Of a stretch of DNA of 64,000 nucleotides, positions 16,351 to 24,101 are shown in pieces. Numbering within the stretch: position 1 is the first letter of the stretch; every line of letters starts with the position of its first letter. The DNA comes from DAHVFK01 sp963755395 (GTDB taxonomy: Bacteria; Pseudomonadota; Gammaproteobacteria; Burkholderiales; SG8-39), in NCBI GenBank assembly GCA_963755395.1, contig CAVWJJ010000002.1, forward strand, positions 558,001 to 622,000. The letters are read 5' to 3'. The notes beneath the pieces are model-generated. The model saw nothing but the letters and a program-made list of their open reading frames with translations. It was not told the DNA's origin and made no database searches. A program made the position numbers and the translations under genes.

Positions 16351-17551
16351 TTTGCGCCTCCGCCGCGCGCGCCGCGTCGCCGGCCGCTTCGAGCAGCGCG
16401 GCCTCGAAATCGCGCACGATGTGGGCCCAGGTGACGCCCTCCGAGACGGAGCGGGCGGCGCGCCCGAGCTCGCGCGCGAGCTGCGGCTCGCGCGCGAGGC
16501 GCTCGGCATGCGCGATGAACGCGGCGCGGTCATCGAGCGGCGCGAGCAGCGCCGAGCGGCCGTGCTCCAGGTGCTGGCGCGCGGCGGCGTAGTCGTAAGC
16601 AACCACGCCGAGGCCGCTCGCCATCGCCTCGAGCGTGACGTTGCCGAAGGTTTCGGTGATGCTCGGAAACAGGAACACGTCGGCCGACGCGTAGTGCGCC
16701 GAGAGCTCGCCGTTGACCAGCCGTCCGGCGATCACGCAGCCGACGCCGGCCCGGCGCAGCTCGTCCAGCAGCGGCCCGTCGCCCACCAGCACGAGCTTGG
16801 CGTCGGGGCGCAGGCGGCGCATCGCCTGGTAGGCCTCGATCACCAGCGGGAAATTCTTTTCCGGGGCAAAGCGGCTCACGCAAAGCGCGACCAGGGTGTC
16901 GTCGCGGGCGCCCCAGCTCGCGCGTACGGCCTGCGATCGGCGTGTGGGCGAGAACACCTGTGGATTCACGCCGCGGCCGACGACTTGCAGGCGCTCGAAG
17001 CCCCGTGCGCCAAGCTGCTGCGCCAGCTCCCGGGTCGGCACCAGCGTGCAGTCGGCACGGTTGTGGAAATGGCGCAGGTAGCCCTCGATCGGCCGCCGCA
17101 GCCAGGAGACGCCGTAGTGCTTGCTGTAGGCGTGAAAATTGGTATGAAAGTCCGTTACCACCGGCAGCCCGAGCTTCCTCGCGGCGGAAAGTGCCGACCA
17201 GCCGAGCGGGCCTTCGGTCGCGATGTGAACCAAGTCGGGGCGCCAGCGCCGCCACGCGTTCACCAGCGCGCGTCCGCCCGGCGCGCCCATCCGGAGCTGG
17301 GTATAGCGCGGCACCGGGAATCCGGGGCGCAGCAGCTCCTCGAAATCACCTTCTTCAGCGCACTGCTCGGCGCGGTGCTGGCGCGGACGCACGAGCTGGA
17401 TTGCATGTCCGCGCGCACGCAAGCCCTCGACCATCAGGCCGATGGTCCGGGCAACGCCGTTGACCTCGGGCGGATAGGTTTCCGTCACCATCGCCACGCG
17501 CAGGCTGCCGCCGCGCGGTGCGAGCTCATCGATGTGGAGGATCCAGTTCAC
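16337..17551 (-). CDS. GT4 family glycosyltransferase (MgtA/SqdX-like), probable glycolipid synthase
   Basis: 404 aa, two Rossmann domains. N-terminal VAMVTETYPPEVNGVARTIGLMVEGL, acceptor-domain HIATEGPLGWSALSAARKLGLPVVTDFHTNFH, and C-terminal EX7E site ETFGNVTLEAMASGLGVVAYD with upstream CVSRFAPEKNF are characteristic of the GDP-mannose-dependent alpha-mannosyltransferase/SqdX branch, whose members glycosylate diacylglycerol or related lipids. A GTG at 17551 gives the longest frame; relatives start about 18 residues later, at a position equivalent to RVAMVTETYPP, so the true start may be internal. First gene of the operon behind a four-unit Pho box. Confidence 0.85.
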   Translation of the reverse strand: MNWILHIDELAPRGGSLRVAMVTETYPPEVNGVARTIGLMVEGLRARGHAIQLVRPRQHRAEQCAEEGDFEELLRPGFPVPRYTQLRMGAPGGRALVNAWRRWRPDLVHIATEGPLGWSALSAARKLGLPVVTDFHTNFHAYSKHYGVSWLRRPIEGYLRHFHNRADCTLVPTRELAQQLGARGFERLQVVGRGVNPQVFSPTRRSQAVRASWGARDDTLVALCVSRFAPEKNFPLVIEAYQAMRRLRPDAKLVLVGDGPLLDELRRAGVGCVIAGRLVNGELSAHYASADVFLFPSITETFGNVTLEAMASGLGVVAYDYAAARQHLEHGRSALLAPLDDRAAFIAHAERLAREPQLARELGRAARSVSEGVTWAHIVRDFEAALLEAAGDAARAAEAQSVAA

Positions 17552-17573
17552 GCCGCGCGAGCATGCGGCGCGC

Positions 17574-17615
17574 GTATGAAATCCGGATGACCGTTATGTG
17601 ATGTCTTCGTGACAG
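17574..17615 (-). promoter_or_regulatory. Four-unit Pho box upstream of the glycosyltransferase-PAP2-PlsC operon
   Basis: Read on the minus strand, TCAC, TCAC, TCAT and TCAT start at 17612, 17601, 17590 and 17579, exactly 11 bases apart, with the first unit in the context CTGTCAC. Consecutive 11-bp direct repeats of the TGTCA(C/T) type are the PhoB-binding format. The last unit is about 25 bases before the first possible start codon. Confidence 0.75.
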
Positions 17616-17635
17616 CCGACGGTCGCGGCTCCGGT

Positions 17636-18004
17636 TCAGCCGAGCAGGACCAGCAGCCACACCGTTGCCGCGGACAGCAGCGACAGCATGACTGCGGCGC
17701 TGCCCATGTCCTTGGCGCGCTTGGCGAGGCGGTGATTCTCGAGCGAGATCCGGTCCACCGTGGCCTCGACCGCCGAATTGAGCAACTCGACCACCAGCAC
17801 CGCCAGCACCGACCCGGCCAGCAGCGCGCGCTCGAGCCCGTTCGAGCCGAGCCACAGGCCGAGCGGCACGAGCACGGCGGCCATGATCAGCTCCTGGCGG
17901 AACGCGTCCTCGTGTCGCGCCGCCTCGGCCAGACCCGAGAGCGAGTAACGCGTCGCATTGATCAGGCGGCGCAGTCCTGTCTTGCCTTTGTGCGGGCTCT
18001 CCAT
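17636..18004 (-). CDS. dgkA: Diacylglycerol kinase
   Basis: 122-aa integral membrane kinase that phosphorylates diacylglycerol to phosphatidate with ATP. Three hydrophobic helices, an N-terminal amphipathic part with ATRYSLSGLAEAARHEDAFRQE, and the family signature VVELLNSAVEATVDRISLENH containing the catalytic glutamate. Length and layout match E. coli DgkA. It lies between the glycosyltransferase operon and divergent olsB; it opposes the PAP2 reaction and can recycle diacylglycerol made by phospholipid turnover. Confidence 0.95.
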   Translation of the reverse strand: MESPHKGKTGLRRLINATRYSLSGLAEAARHEDAFRQELIMAAVLVPLGLWLGSNGLERALLAGSVLAVLVVELLNSAVEATVDRISLENHRLAKRAKDMGSAAVMLSLLSAATVWLLVLLG

Positions 18005-18031
18005 CGCGCCGCGAATGTAGCACGAGTGGGC

Positions 18032-18085
18032 GTCATCGAATCTTCACCGCATTGTCACCGCGCAGTCACGGCTCCTTTCTAGAGT
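18032..18085 (+). promoter_or_regulatory. Four-unit Pho box and -10 element upstream of olsB
   Basis: GTCAT (18032), TTCAC (18043), GTCAC (18054) and GTCAC (18065) recur every 11 bases. A TAGAGT -10-like hexamer starts at 18080, 15 bases after the last unit begins, the geometry expected when PhoB substitutes for a -35 element. The phoU site has the same 15-base offset. A Shine-Dalgarno AAGGGAG (18105-18111) precedes the ATG at 18118. Confidence 0.8.
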
Positions 18086-18117
18086 GCACGCGCCAATTGA
18101 ACCAAGGGAGCCATGCG

Positions 18118-18903
18118 ATGGACCGTATCGACGACAGACTGCTGCTTGAGCCCCGCGCCCTCGCGCGCAACGGACCGCGGTACTCGGTCGGCCTCGCCCG
18201 CAGCGACGCCGAGCGGCGCGAGGCGCAGCGTCTGCGCTGGCGCGTGTTCGTAGAGGAAATGGGAGCGCGGCTGCGCTCGAAGGAGCCCGGCGTCGATCAG
18301 GACATGTTCGACCCGCACTGCATGCACCTGCTGGTGCGCGACGAGGACAGCGGCGAGGTGATCGGCACCTATCGCCTGCTTTCCCCTCACGCGGCGCGCC
18401 GTGTCGGCTGCTACTACTCCGAGACGGAGTTCGACCTTACCCGGCTGCGGCTGCTGCGCCCGCGCATGGTCGAGATCGGGCGCTCGTGCGTCGATCCGCG
18501 GCATCGGGCCGGCAGCGTGATCGCACTGCTCTGGAGCGGCGTTGCACGCTACATGCTCGCGCATGGCTACCGCTACCTCGCCGGCTGCGCCTCGATCAGC
18601 CTTGCCGACGGCGGGCGCAGCGCCGCGGCCGCCTTCCACCGCATGCGTGCGATGTCACTGGCACCGATCGAATATCAAGTGTTTCCACGTACGCCGCTCG
18701 AGCTCGACCGGATCGACGCCCCGGACGACGTCGCGCTGCCGCCGCTGGTCAAGGGCTACCTGCGCTGCGGCGCCTGGGTCTGCGGCGAGCCGGCCTGGGA
18801 TCCCGACTTCAACAGCGCCGACTTCTTCATGTTCCTGCCGCTGTCGCACGTGACGGCGCGCTATGCGCGTCACTTCCTCGGCGACGCGGCGACTCGCGCC
18901 TAG
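18118..18903 (+). CDS. olsB: Ornithine-acyl-ACP N-acyltransferase OlsB-like (GNAT fold)
   Basis: 261 aa. Catalyses the first step of ornithine lipid synthesis: transfer of a 3-hydroxy fatty acid from ACP to the alpha-amino group of ornithine. Seen: LRWRVFVEEMGARL, MFDPHCMHLLVRDEDSGEVIGTYRLLSP, YYSETEFDLTRL, MVEIGRSCVDPRHRAGSVIALLWSG, AGCASISLADGG and the C-terminal PPLVKGYLRCGAWVCGEPAWDPDFN..ADFFMFLPL block, all hallmarks of the OlsB/hemolysin-like acyltransferase family. Start fixed by the ribosome site. A phosphorus-free membrane lipid made under a Pho box fits phosphate starvation. It converges with ppk with a shared stop region. Confidence 0.9.
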   Translation: MDRIDDRLLLEPRALARNGPRYSVGLARSDAERREAQRLRWRVFVEEMGARLRSKEPGVDQDMFDPHCMHLLVRDEDSGEVIGTYRLLSPHAARRVGCYYSETEFDLTRLRLLRPRMVEIGRSCVDPRHRAGSVIALLWSGVARYMLAHGYRYLAGCASISLADGGRSAAAAFHRMRAMSLAPIEYQVFPRTPLELDRIDAPDDVALPPLVKGYLRCGAWVCGEPAWDPDFNSADFFMFLPLSHVTARYARHFLGDAATRA

Positions 18904-20984
18904 CTCGGCGTCGCCAGAGTGAAAAGCAGCTCTTCCTGCGCCGAGCGGCGGCGCCCGCGGCGCGGCCTGACGCGCTCGTAGCCGCCGTCGGCGTCCATCA
19001 TCCAGGCCTGGCAGTTGTCGTCCAGGTAGGGCTGCAGCCCCTCGCGGATCACGCGCCGCTTGAGCGCGGGCTCGAGCACCGGGAAGCAGAGCTCGATGCG
19101 GCGGAAGAAATTGCGGTCCATCCAGTCGGCGCTGGCCAGGTAGACGTCGTCCGCGCCGTCGTTGTGGAAGTAGAACATGCGCGAGTGTTCCAGGAAGCGT
19201 CCGACGATCGAGATCACGCGGATGTTGTCCGACAGGCCCGGGATGCCGGGCCGAGGCGCGCACACGCCGCGCACGATGAGGTCGATCTTCACTCCCGCCT
19301 GCGACGCCGTGTAGAGTTCCTCGACGATCGCCGGTTCCAGCAGCGAGTTCATCTTGGCGATGATGCGCGCGTCCTTCCCGTCTGCGGCGATGGCGGCCTC
19401 GTTGCGGATCGCGGCCACGATTCGCTTGTGCAGCGTGAACGGCGATTGCCAGACGTGGCGCATCCTGCTCGCGCGGCCCAGGCCGGTGAGCTGCTTGAAA
19501 ACCTCATTGACGTCGCTGCACAGCTCCTCGTTGGCCGGTCATCAGGCCGAAGTCGGTGTAAAGGCGCGCGGTGCGCGGGTTGTAGTTGCCGGTCGCCGAG
19601 GTGGACATAGCGCTTGAGCAGCTTGCCGGACGGACCCTCCTCGCGCCGCACCACCAGCGCCATCTTGGCGTGCGTCTTGTGGCCGACCACTCCGTACACG
19701 ACGTGCGCGCCGACCTCCTCCAGGCGGGCGGCCCAGTTCATGTTCGCCTCCTCGTCGAAGCGCGCCATCAGCTCGACCACCACCGTTACTTCCTTGCCGC
19801 GCCGCGCGGCGTCGATCAGCAGCTCCATCAGCTCCGAGTCGGTACCGGTGCGGTACACCGTCTGCTTGATCGCGATCACCTGCGGGTCGGCGGCGGCTGG
19901 CGCGGATGAAGTCGATCACCGGCATGAACGACTGGTAGGGGTGGTGCAGCAGCACGTCCTGGCGCGCGAGCACCTCGAACAGATCGTCGCGCTTGTCGAG
20001 CGGCGCCGGGATGCCGGGCTGGAACGGAGCGTAGTTCAGGTCCGGGCGGTCGACCTGCGCCGGCACCTCGCGCAGCCGTACCAGGTTGACCGGGCCCTCG
20101 ACGCGGTACAAGTCGACCTCGGTCAGGCTGAACTGCTGCAGCAGGAACTCGACCATCGAAGGCGAGCAGTTGTCGGCGACCTCGAGCCGCACGGCGTCGC
20201 CGAAGTGGCGGTGCAGCAGCTCGCCCTGCAGCGCAATGCGCAGGTTCTTGATTTCTTCCTCATCGACGAACAGGTCGGAGTTGCGCGTGACGCGGAACTG
20301 ATAGCAGCCCTGAACCTTCATGCCCGCGAACAGCTCATCCACGTGCGCGTGCAGGATCGATGACAGGAACACGAAGTCGTAGTCGCCGCCCGAGATCTCG
20401 CGTGGCAGGCGGATGACTCGCGGCAGCACGCGCGGGGCCTGCACGATCGCCGCGCCCGAGCTGCGCCCGAAGGCGTCCTTGCCCTCGAGCTCGACGGCGA
20501 AGTTGAGGCTCTTGTTGAGCACTTTTGGAAAGGGGTGCGCCGGATCGAGCCCGATCGGGGTCAGCACCGGCAGCGCCTCACGCAGGAAGTAGTCCCGGAT
20601 CCACTGCCGCTGGCCCGCGCCCCAATCGGTGCGGCGCAGAAAGCGCACGCCTTCCTCGGCCAGCTTCGGCAGCACGACTTCGTTCAGCAGCCGATACTGC
20701 TCGGCCACCAGCGCATGCGCCTCGCGCGCAACGTCGGCGAACACCTCGGCCGGGCTGCGGCCGTCCGGTCCGGGCTCGGGAATGTCGAGCTTGATCTGCT
20801 CCTTCAGCCCCGCGACCCGGATCTCGAAGAACTCGTCCAGGTTCGACGACACGATGGTGAGGAAGCGCAGCCGCTCGAGCAGCGGCGCGGTTTCGTCCGC
20901 GGCCTGGGCGAGCACACGCCGGTTGAACGCGAGCAGGCCGAGCTCGCGGTTCAGAAAATGGGCGCTGGGATACGCTTTCTTCAT
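18900..20984 (-). CDS. ppk: Polyphosphate kinase 1, interrupted by indels
   Basis: Makes polyphosphate reversibly from ATP at the membrane periphery. About 690 aa, with typical start KKAYPSAHFLNRELGLLAFNRRVL, the N domain up to VIDFIRA, then IAIKQTVYRTGTDSELMELLIDAARRGKEVTVVVELMARFDEEANM and GHKTHAKMALVVRREE (catalytic PLD-like histidine region), and C-terminal MNSLLEPAIVEELYTASQAG and EHSRMFYFHN. Frame changes near 19905, 19600 and 19540 break it, but every block of the family is present in order, so these are probably sequence errors. Divergent from phoU. Confidence 0.9.
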
Positions 20985-21025
20985 TCTGGGATACGCCAGT
21001 TTACCGCTCCTCCGGAGCGATGACG

Positions 21026-21068
21026 GTAACGCAGCTGCAACGCGGCTGTCACATTGAGCCGCTAGCAT
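21026..21068 (+). promoter_or_regulatory. Three-unit Pho-box-like repeat in the ppk-phoU intergenic region
   Basis: GTAAC (21026), GCAAC (21037) and GTCAC (21048) are exactly 11 bp apart; the last lies in CTGTCACATTG. TAGCAT (4 of 6 to the -10 consensus) starts at 21063, 15 bases after the last unit, the same spacing as at olsB. The orientation serves phoU, whose ATG is at 21078. Confidence 0.6.
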
Positions 21069-21077
21069 TGCCCCCGC

Positions 21078-21797
21078 ATGAGCTCCGTCCAGACCCCGCA
21101 TACCTCGCGCGAATTCGACCAGCAGCTCGACCAGGCGAGGGATCTGGTGATTGAGATGGGAGCGCGCGTCGACCGGCAGGTGGTCGACGCAGTGCAGTGC
21201 CTCGCCTCCGGCTCCGGCGCGCTGGCCGACCAGGTCCTGCGCCACGAAACGGTAGTCAACGCACTCGAGCGCTCGATCGACGAGCTGATCGGTCAGATCA
21301 TTGCGCGCCGCCAGCCGGCGGCCGCGGACTTGCGCCTGCTCACCGCGCTGATCAAGACCACGACCGACCTGGAGCGCATCGGCGATGAAGCGAAGAAGAT
21401 CGCGCTTTGGTCCCGCAGGATCGGCGCCGGGAGCCGGCCGCTGCTGCCGCGCTACGTCGAGATCCGGCACATGGCGGGCGTCGCGCTCGAGATGCTGCGT
21501 GCGGCGCTGGTTTCGCTCGAGAAGCTCGACCTCGAACGCACGACGCAGATCGTGCGCATGGACGACGAGGTGGACGATGCCTTCCGCGCCGTGCTGCGCC
21601 AGCTCATCACCTACATGATCGAGGATCCGCGCACCATCTCCGGCTGCCTGGACATCGTATTCGTCGCCAAGGCGCTCGAGCGCGTGGGCGACCATGCCAA
21701 GAACATCTCCGAGTACGTCGTGTACGCGGTCAAGGGCAAGGACGTGCGCCACATTTCGGTCGAGGAAATTGAGCGCGAGGTGGGCTCGGCGCAGTAG
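21078..21797 (+). CDS. phoU: Phosphate signalling regulator PhoU
   Basis: 239 aa made of two homologous three-helix PhoU repeats; conserved metal-site helices TTTDLERIGDEAKKIA (first half) and VFVAKALERVGDHAKNISEYVVY (second half). PhoU couples the Pst phosphate transporter to the PhoR kinase and represses the Pho regulon at high phosphate. Here it stands with ppk and ppx instead of the pst operon, which is not in the window. A Pho-box-like repeat precedes it; ppx follows after 42 bases. Confidence 0.95.
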   Translation: MSSVQTPHTSREFDQQLDQARDLVIEMGARVDRQVVDAVQCLASGSGALADQVLRHETVVNALERSIDELIGQIIARRQPAAADLRLLTALIKTTTDLERIGDEAKKIALWSRRIGAGSRPLLPRYVEIRHMAGVALEMLRAALVSLEKLDLERTTQIVRMDDEVDDAFRAVLRQLITYMIEDPRTISGCLDIVFVAKALERVGDHAKNISEYVVYAVKGKDVRHISVEEIEREVGSAQ

Positions 21798-21839
21798 CGA
21801 TTGCGGGCGCCGCGCGGCGGCGCTAAGCTGGGCACCGCA

Positions 21840-23366
21840 ATGGCGCGCCATGAAACCCTCGCCGCGGTCGATCTCGGCTCGAACAGCTTTCACCTGCACA
21901 TCGGGCGCGTCGAAGGCGGCCAGATCTACCCGCTCGACTCGCTGCGCGAAGTAGTCCGGCTCGGCGCGGGGCTCACCGCCGAGAAGCGCATCGACCGCGC
22001 CACGCAGGCGCGCGCGCTCGAGGCGCTGCGCAAATTCGGCGAGCGCCTGAGAGGCCTGCCGCGCCAGGCGGTGCGCGCGGTCGGCACCAATACCCTGCGG
22101 GTCGCCAAGAATGCGCCGCAGTTCCTGCGCGAAGCGCGCCAGGTGCTGGGCTTTCCGATCGAAGTGATCGCGGGGCGCGAGGAAGCGCGCCTGATCTACG
22201 TCGGGGTGGCGCACGCGCTGCCGGCGGCCGCGCACCGGCGCCTGGTGGTGGACGTCGGCGGCGGCTCGACCGAGTTCATCATCGGCACCGGCTATGAGCC
22301 GCAGCTCACCGAATCGCTCTACATGGGCTGCGTGAGCTACAGCCTGAAGCACTTTCCGGAAGGGCGGATCGACAAAGGCCGCATGAAGCGCGCCGAGCTG
22401 GCCGCGCGCCAGGAACTGGGCGGCATCGTGCGCGCCTACCGCAGCAACGGCTGGGACGAGGCGGTGGGCTCCTCCGGCACCGCGCGCTCGATCGAGAGCA
22501 TCCTGCGCGAGAACGGCTTCTCCGAGGACGGCATTACGCGCGACGGCCTCGAGCGGTTGCGCAGCCTGCTGATCAAGCACGAGCGCGCCGACCCGGAGCG
22601 CATCGCGGGCCTGCGCGCGAACCGCGCCCCGGTGCTTCCCGGCGGGGTGGCGATTCTCGGCGCCGCACTGGAAGAGCTCGACATCGAGACGATGCGCGTG
22701 TCCGACGGGGCGCTGCGCCACGGCGTTCTGTACGACCTGCTCGGCCGCGTGCAGCATCGGGGCGACATGCGCGAGGCGACCGTCGTTCAGTTCATGCGAC
22801 GCTACCATGTCGACGCGGCGCAGGCCGAGCGCGTGCGCAACCTGGCGCTGGGCATCTACGATGCGCTGACGGCGGGCGTCGAGCGCGACCAGGAGGACGA
22901 CCCCGACCGGATGCTGCTCGACTGGGCGGCGCGCCTGGCGGAGATCGGCCTTTCGATCGCGCACGCTCAGTACCACAAGCACTCGGCCTACGTGCTGTCC
23001 AACGCCGACATGCCGGGCTTCTCGCGCATGGAGCAGCAGCGCCTCGCGCGCGTGGTTCTGGCGCATCGCGGCAAACTGGCGAAGGTCGAGGACGCGGGCC
23101 CCGATTCGACCGACTGGGCGCTGGTGTGCGCGCTGCGCCTCGCGTCGCTGATCCTGCGCCGGCGCGCCGACCTCAAGCTGCCGCTGCTGCGCGTGGCCGC
23201 CGACCCGGGCGGGTTCTCTCTCGAGCTGCCGCAAATATGGCTGGACGAGAACCCGTTGACCGCGGCCGCGCTCGAGTCGGAGGCCGACTACTGGAAGGCG
23301 GTCGGCATGAGGCTGAGCGTGAGCGGGCTGTCCGAAAAGAAGGTCGCGGTGCTGAGCCGTCCGTAG
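21840..23366 (+). CDS. ppx: Exopolyphosphatase / guanosine pentaphosphate phosphohydrolase (Ppx/GppA)
   Basis: 508 aa, actin-like ATPase fold: phosphate 1 loop AAVDLGSNSFHLHIGRV, phosphate 2 loop VVDVGGGSTEFIIG, and a C-terminal HD-like helical region (LGLSIAHAQYHKHSAYVL). It hydrolyses polyphosphate from the end and possibly pppGpp. I take the ATG at 21840 as start because the family begins a few residues before the phosphate 1 loop; a GTG 39 bases upstream is unlikely. Same strand as phoU, likely co-transcribed. Confidence 0.93.
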   Translation: MARHETLAAVDLGSNSFHLHIGRVEGGQIYPLDSLREVVRLGAGLTAEKRIDRATQARALEALRKFGERLRGLPRQAVRAVGTNTLRVAKNAPQFLREARQVLGFPIEVIAGREEARLIYVGVAHALPAAAHRRLVVDVGGGSTEFIIGTGYEPQLTESLYMGCVSYSLKHFPEGRIDKGRMKRAELAARQELGGIVRAYRSNGWDEAVGSSGTARSIESILRENGFSEDGITRDGLERLRSLLIKHERADPERIAGLRANRAPVLPGGVAILGAALEELDIETMRVSDGALRHGVLYDLLGRVQHRGDMREATVVQFMRRYHVDAAQAERVRNLALGIYDALTAGVERDQEDDPDRMLLDWAARLAEIGLSIAHAQYHKHSAYVLSNADMPGFSRMEQQRLARVVLAHRGKLAKVEDAGPDSTDWALVCALRLASLILRRRADLKLPLLRVAADPGGFSLELPQIWLDENPLTAAALESEADYWKAVGMRLSVSGLSEKKVAVLSRP

Positions 23367-23380
23367 TCAGTGCACCGTAT

Positions 23381-23833
23381 TCAGAGCAGGTCCGGCGCGA
23401 CGACCGCGCGCACCACGACCTGCGACTCGTCGTCGCGTACGCGGTTGGTCAGCCACCACAGGCCGCCCTTCTTGATGGTCCATTCGTCCCTGTTGCCGCA
23501 GACCAGGAACGCCGCCGCCAGGCCGAGCGTCGGCTGGTGCCCGACCACGACGACCGCGCCCTTGCGCTCGGGCCACTCCGCGGCGGCCAGGACGTCGGCC
23601 GCCGAGGCGCCAGGCGCGAGCCTGGGCGAGGTCTTGAACTTGACCCCAAGGGCCTCCGCCGTCTGGCGGGTGCGGCGCGCCGGGCTTGCGATCACGGTGA
23701 ACTTCGACGGCAGCCGCTGCAGCAGCCAGGCCGCCACCCGGCCGGCGTGCTTCTGGCCTCTGGCGGTCAGGCGCCGCTCGAGATCGGGCCCGCCTTCTTC
23801 CGCCTCGGCATGGCGCCACAGGATCAGGTCCAC
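23381..23833 (-). CDS. sixA: Phosphohistidine phosphatase SixA
   Basis: 150-aa histidine phosphatase. Catalytic RHAEAE at the N-terminus (RHG motif), the SPARRTRQTAEAL segment with the second arginine, and VVVGHQPTL with the second histidine. SixA removes phosphate from phosphohistidine in phosphotransfer proteins, including NPr of the nitrogen PTS. GTG start. Converges with ppx. Upstream there are two GTNAC units at 11-bp spacing (23888-23903), similar to those before the pyruvate kinase-like gene. Confidence 0.88.
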   Translation of the reverse strand: MDLILWRHAEAEEGGPDLERRLTARGQKHAGRVAAWLLQRLPSKFTVIASPARRTRQTAEALGVKFKTSPRLAPGASAADVLAAAEWPERKGAVVVVGHQPTLGLAAAFLVCGNRDEWTIKKGGLWWLTNRVRDDESQVVVRAVVAPDLL

Positions 23834-23931
23834 GCGAATTTCTCCACTTGTTGTTGGACAAGCCCTGCCGAAGCTTGTTCGGGGAACGTGACGCCAGCGT
23901 TACGCCATTGAGGGAAGGAGGCAGGATACGC

Positions 23932-23937
23932 TAGAAT
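23932..23937 (+). promoter_or_regulatory. -10 element of the tRNA-Val gene
   Basis: TAGAAT, five of six matches to the sigma70 -10 consensus, sits 11 bases before the tRNA. No convincing -35 hexamer was found. Confidence 0.5.
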
Positions 23938-23948
23938 CGCCACCTTTC

Positions 23949-24025
23949 AGGCGCGTAGCTCAGCTGGTTAGAGCACTACCTTGACATGGTAGGGGTCGTT
24001 GGTTCGAGTCCAATCGCGCCTACCA
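23949..24025 (+). tRNA. tRNA-Val (anticodon GAC)
   Basis: Complete 77-nt cloverleaf including an encoded CCA. The acceptor stem AGGCGCG pairs perfectly with CGCGCCT; D-arm TAGCTCAG, anticodon stem CTACC/GGTAG with loop TTGACAT (anticodon GAC at 23983-23985), and T-arm GTTCGAGTC. Confidence 0.95.
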
Positions 24026-24051
24026 GCTTCCGCCCGGAAGGAGTGTCGAAG

Positions 24052-24079
24052 AAAGTGCGGCGCGACCGCACTTTTTTTT
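24052..24079 (+). terminator. Rho-independent terminator after tRNA-Val
   Basis: Nine-base stem AAAGTGCGG/CCGCACTTT with loop CGCGA, followed by an uninterrupted run of eight T (24072-24079). It separates the tRNA from thrS. Confidence 0.92.
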
Positions 24080-24101
24080 GCCTCCCGAAGGGTCACGACA
24101 G

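Noticed and set aside
19542..23234. Long minus-strand frame running from inside ppk across phoU and ppx
   Set aside because: Only its end, from the MKKAYPSAHFL start, is ppk; the upstream part is antisense to clear phoU and ppx genes.
23888..23903. Two-unit GTNAC repeat before tRNA-Val/sixA as a certain Pho box
   Set aside because: Only two units and no -10 at the 15-base offset; kept only as a weak similarity to the site at 9874.
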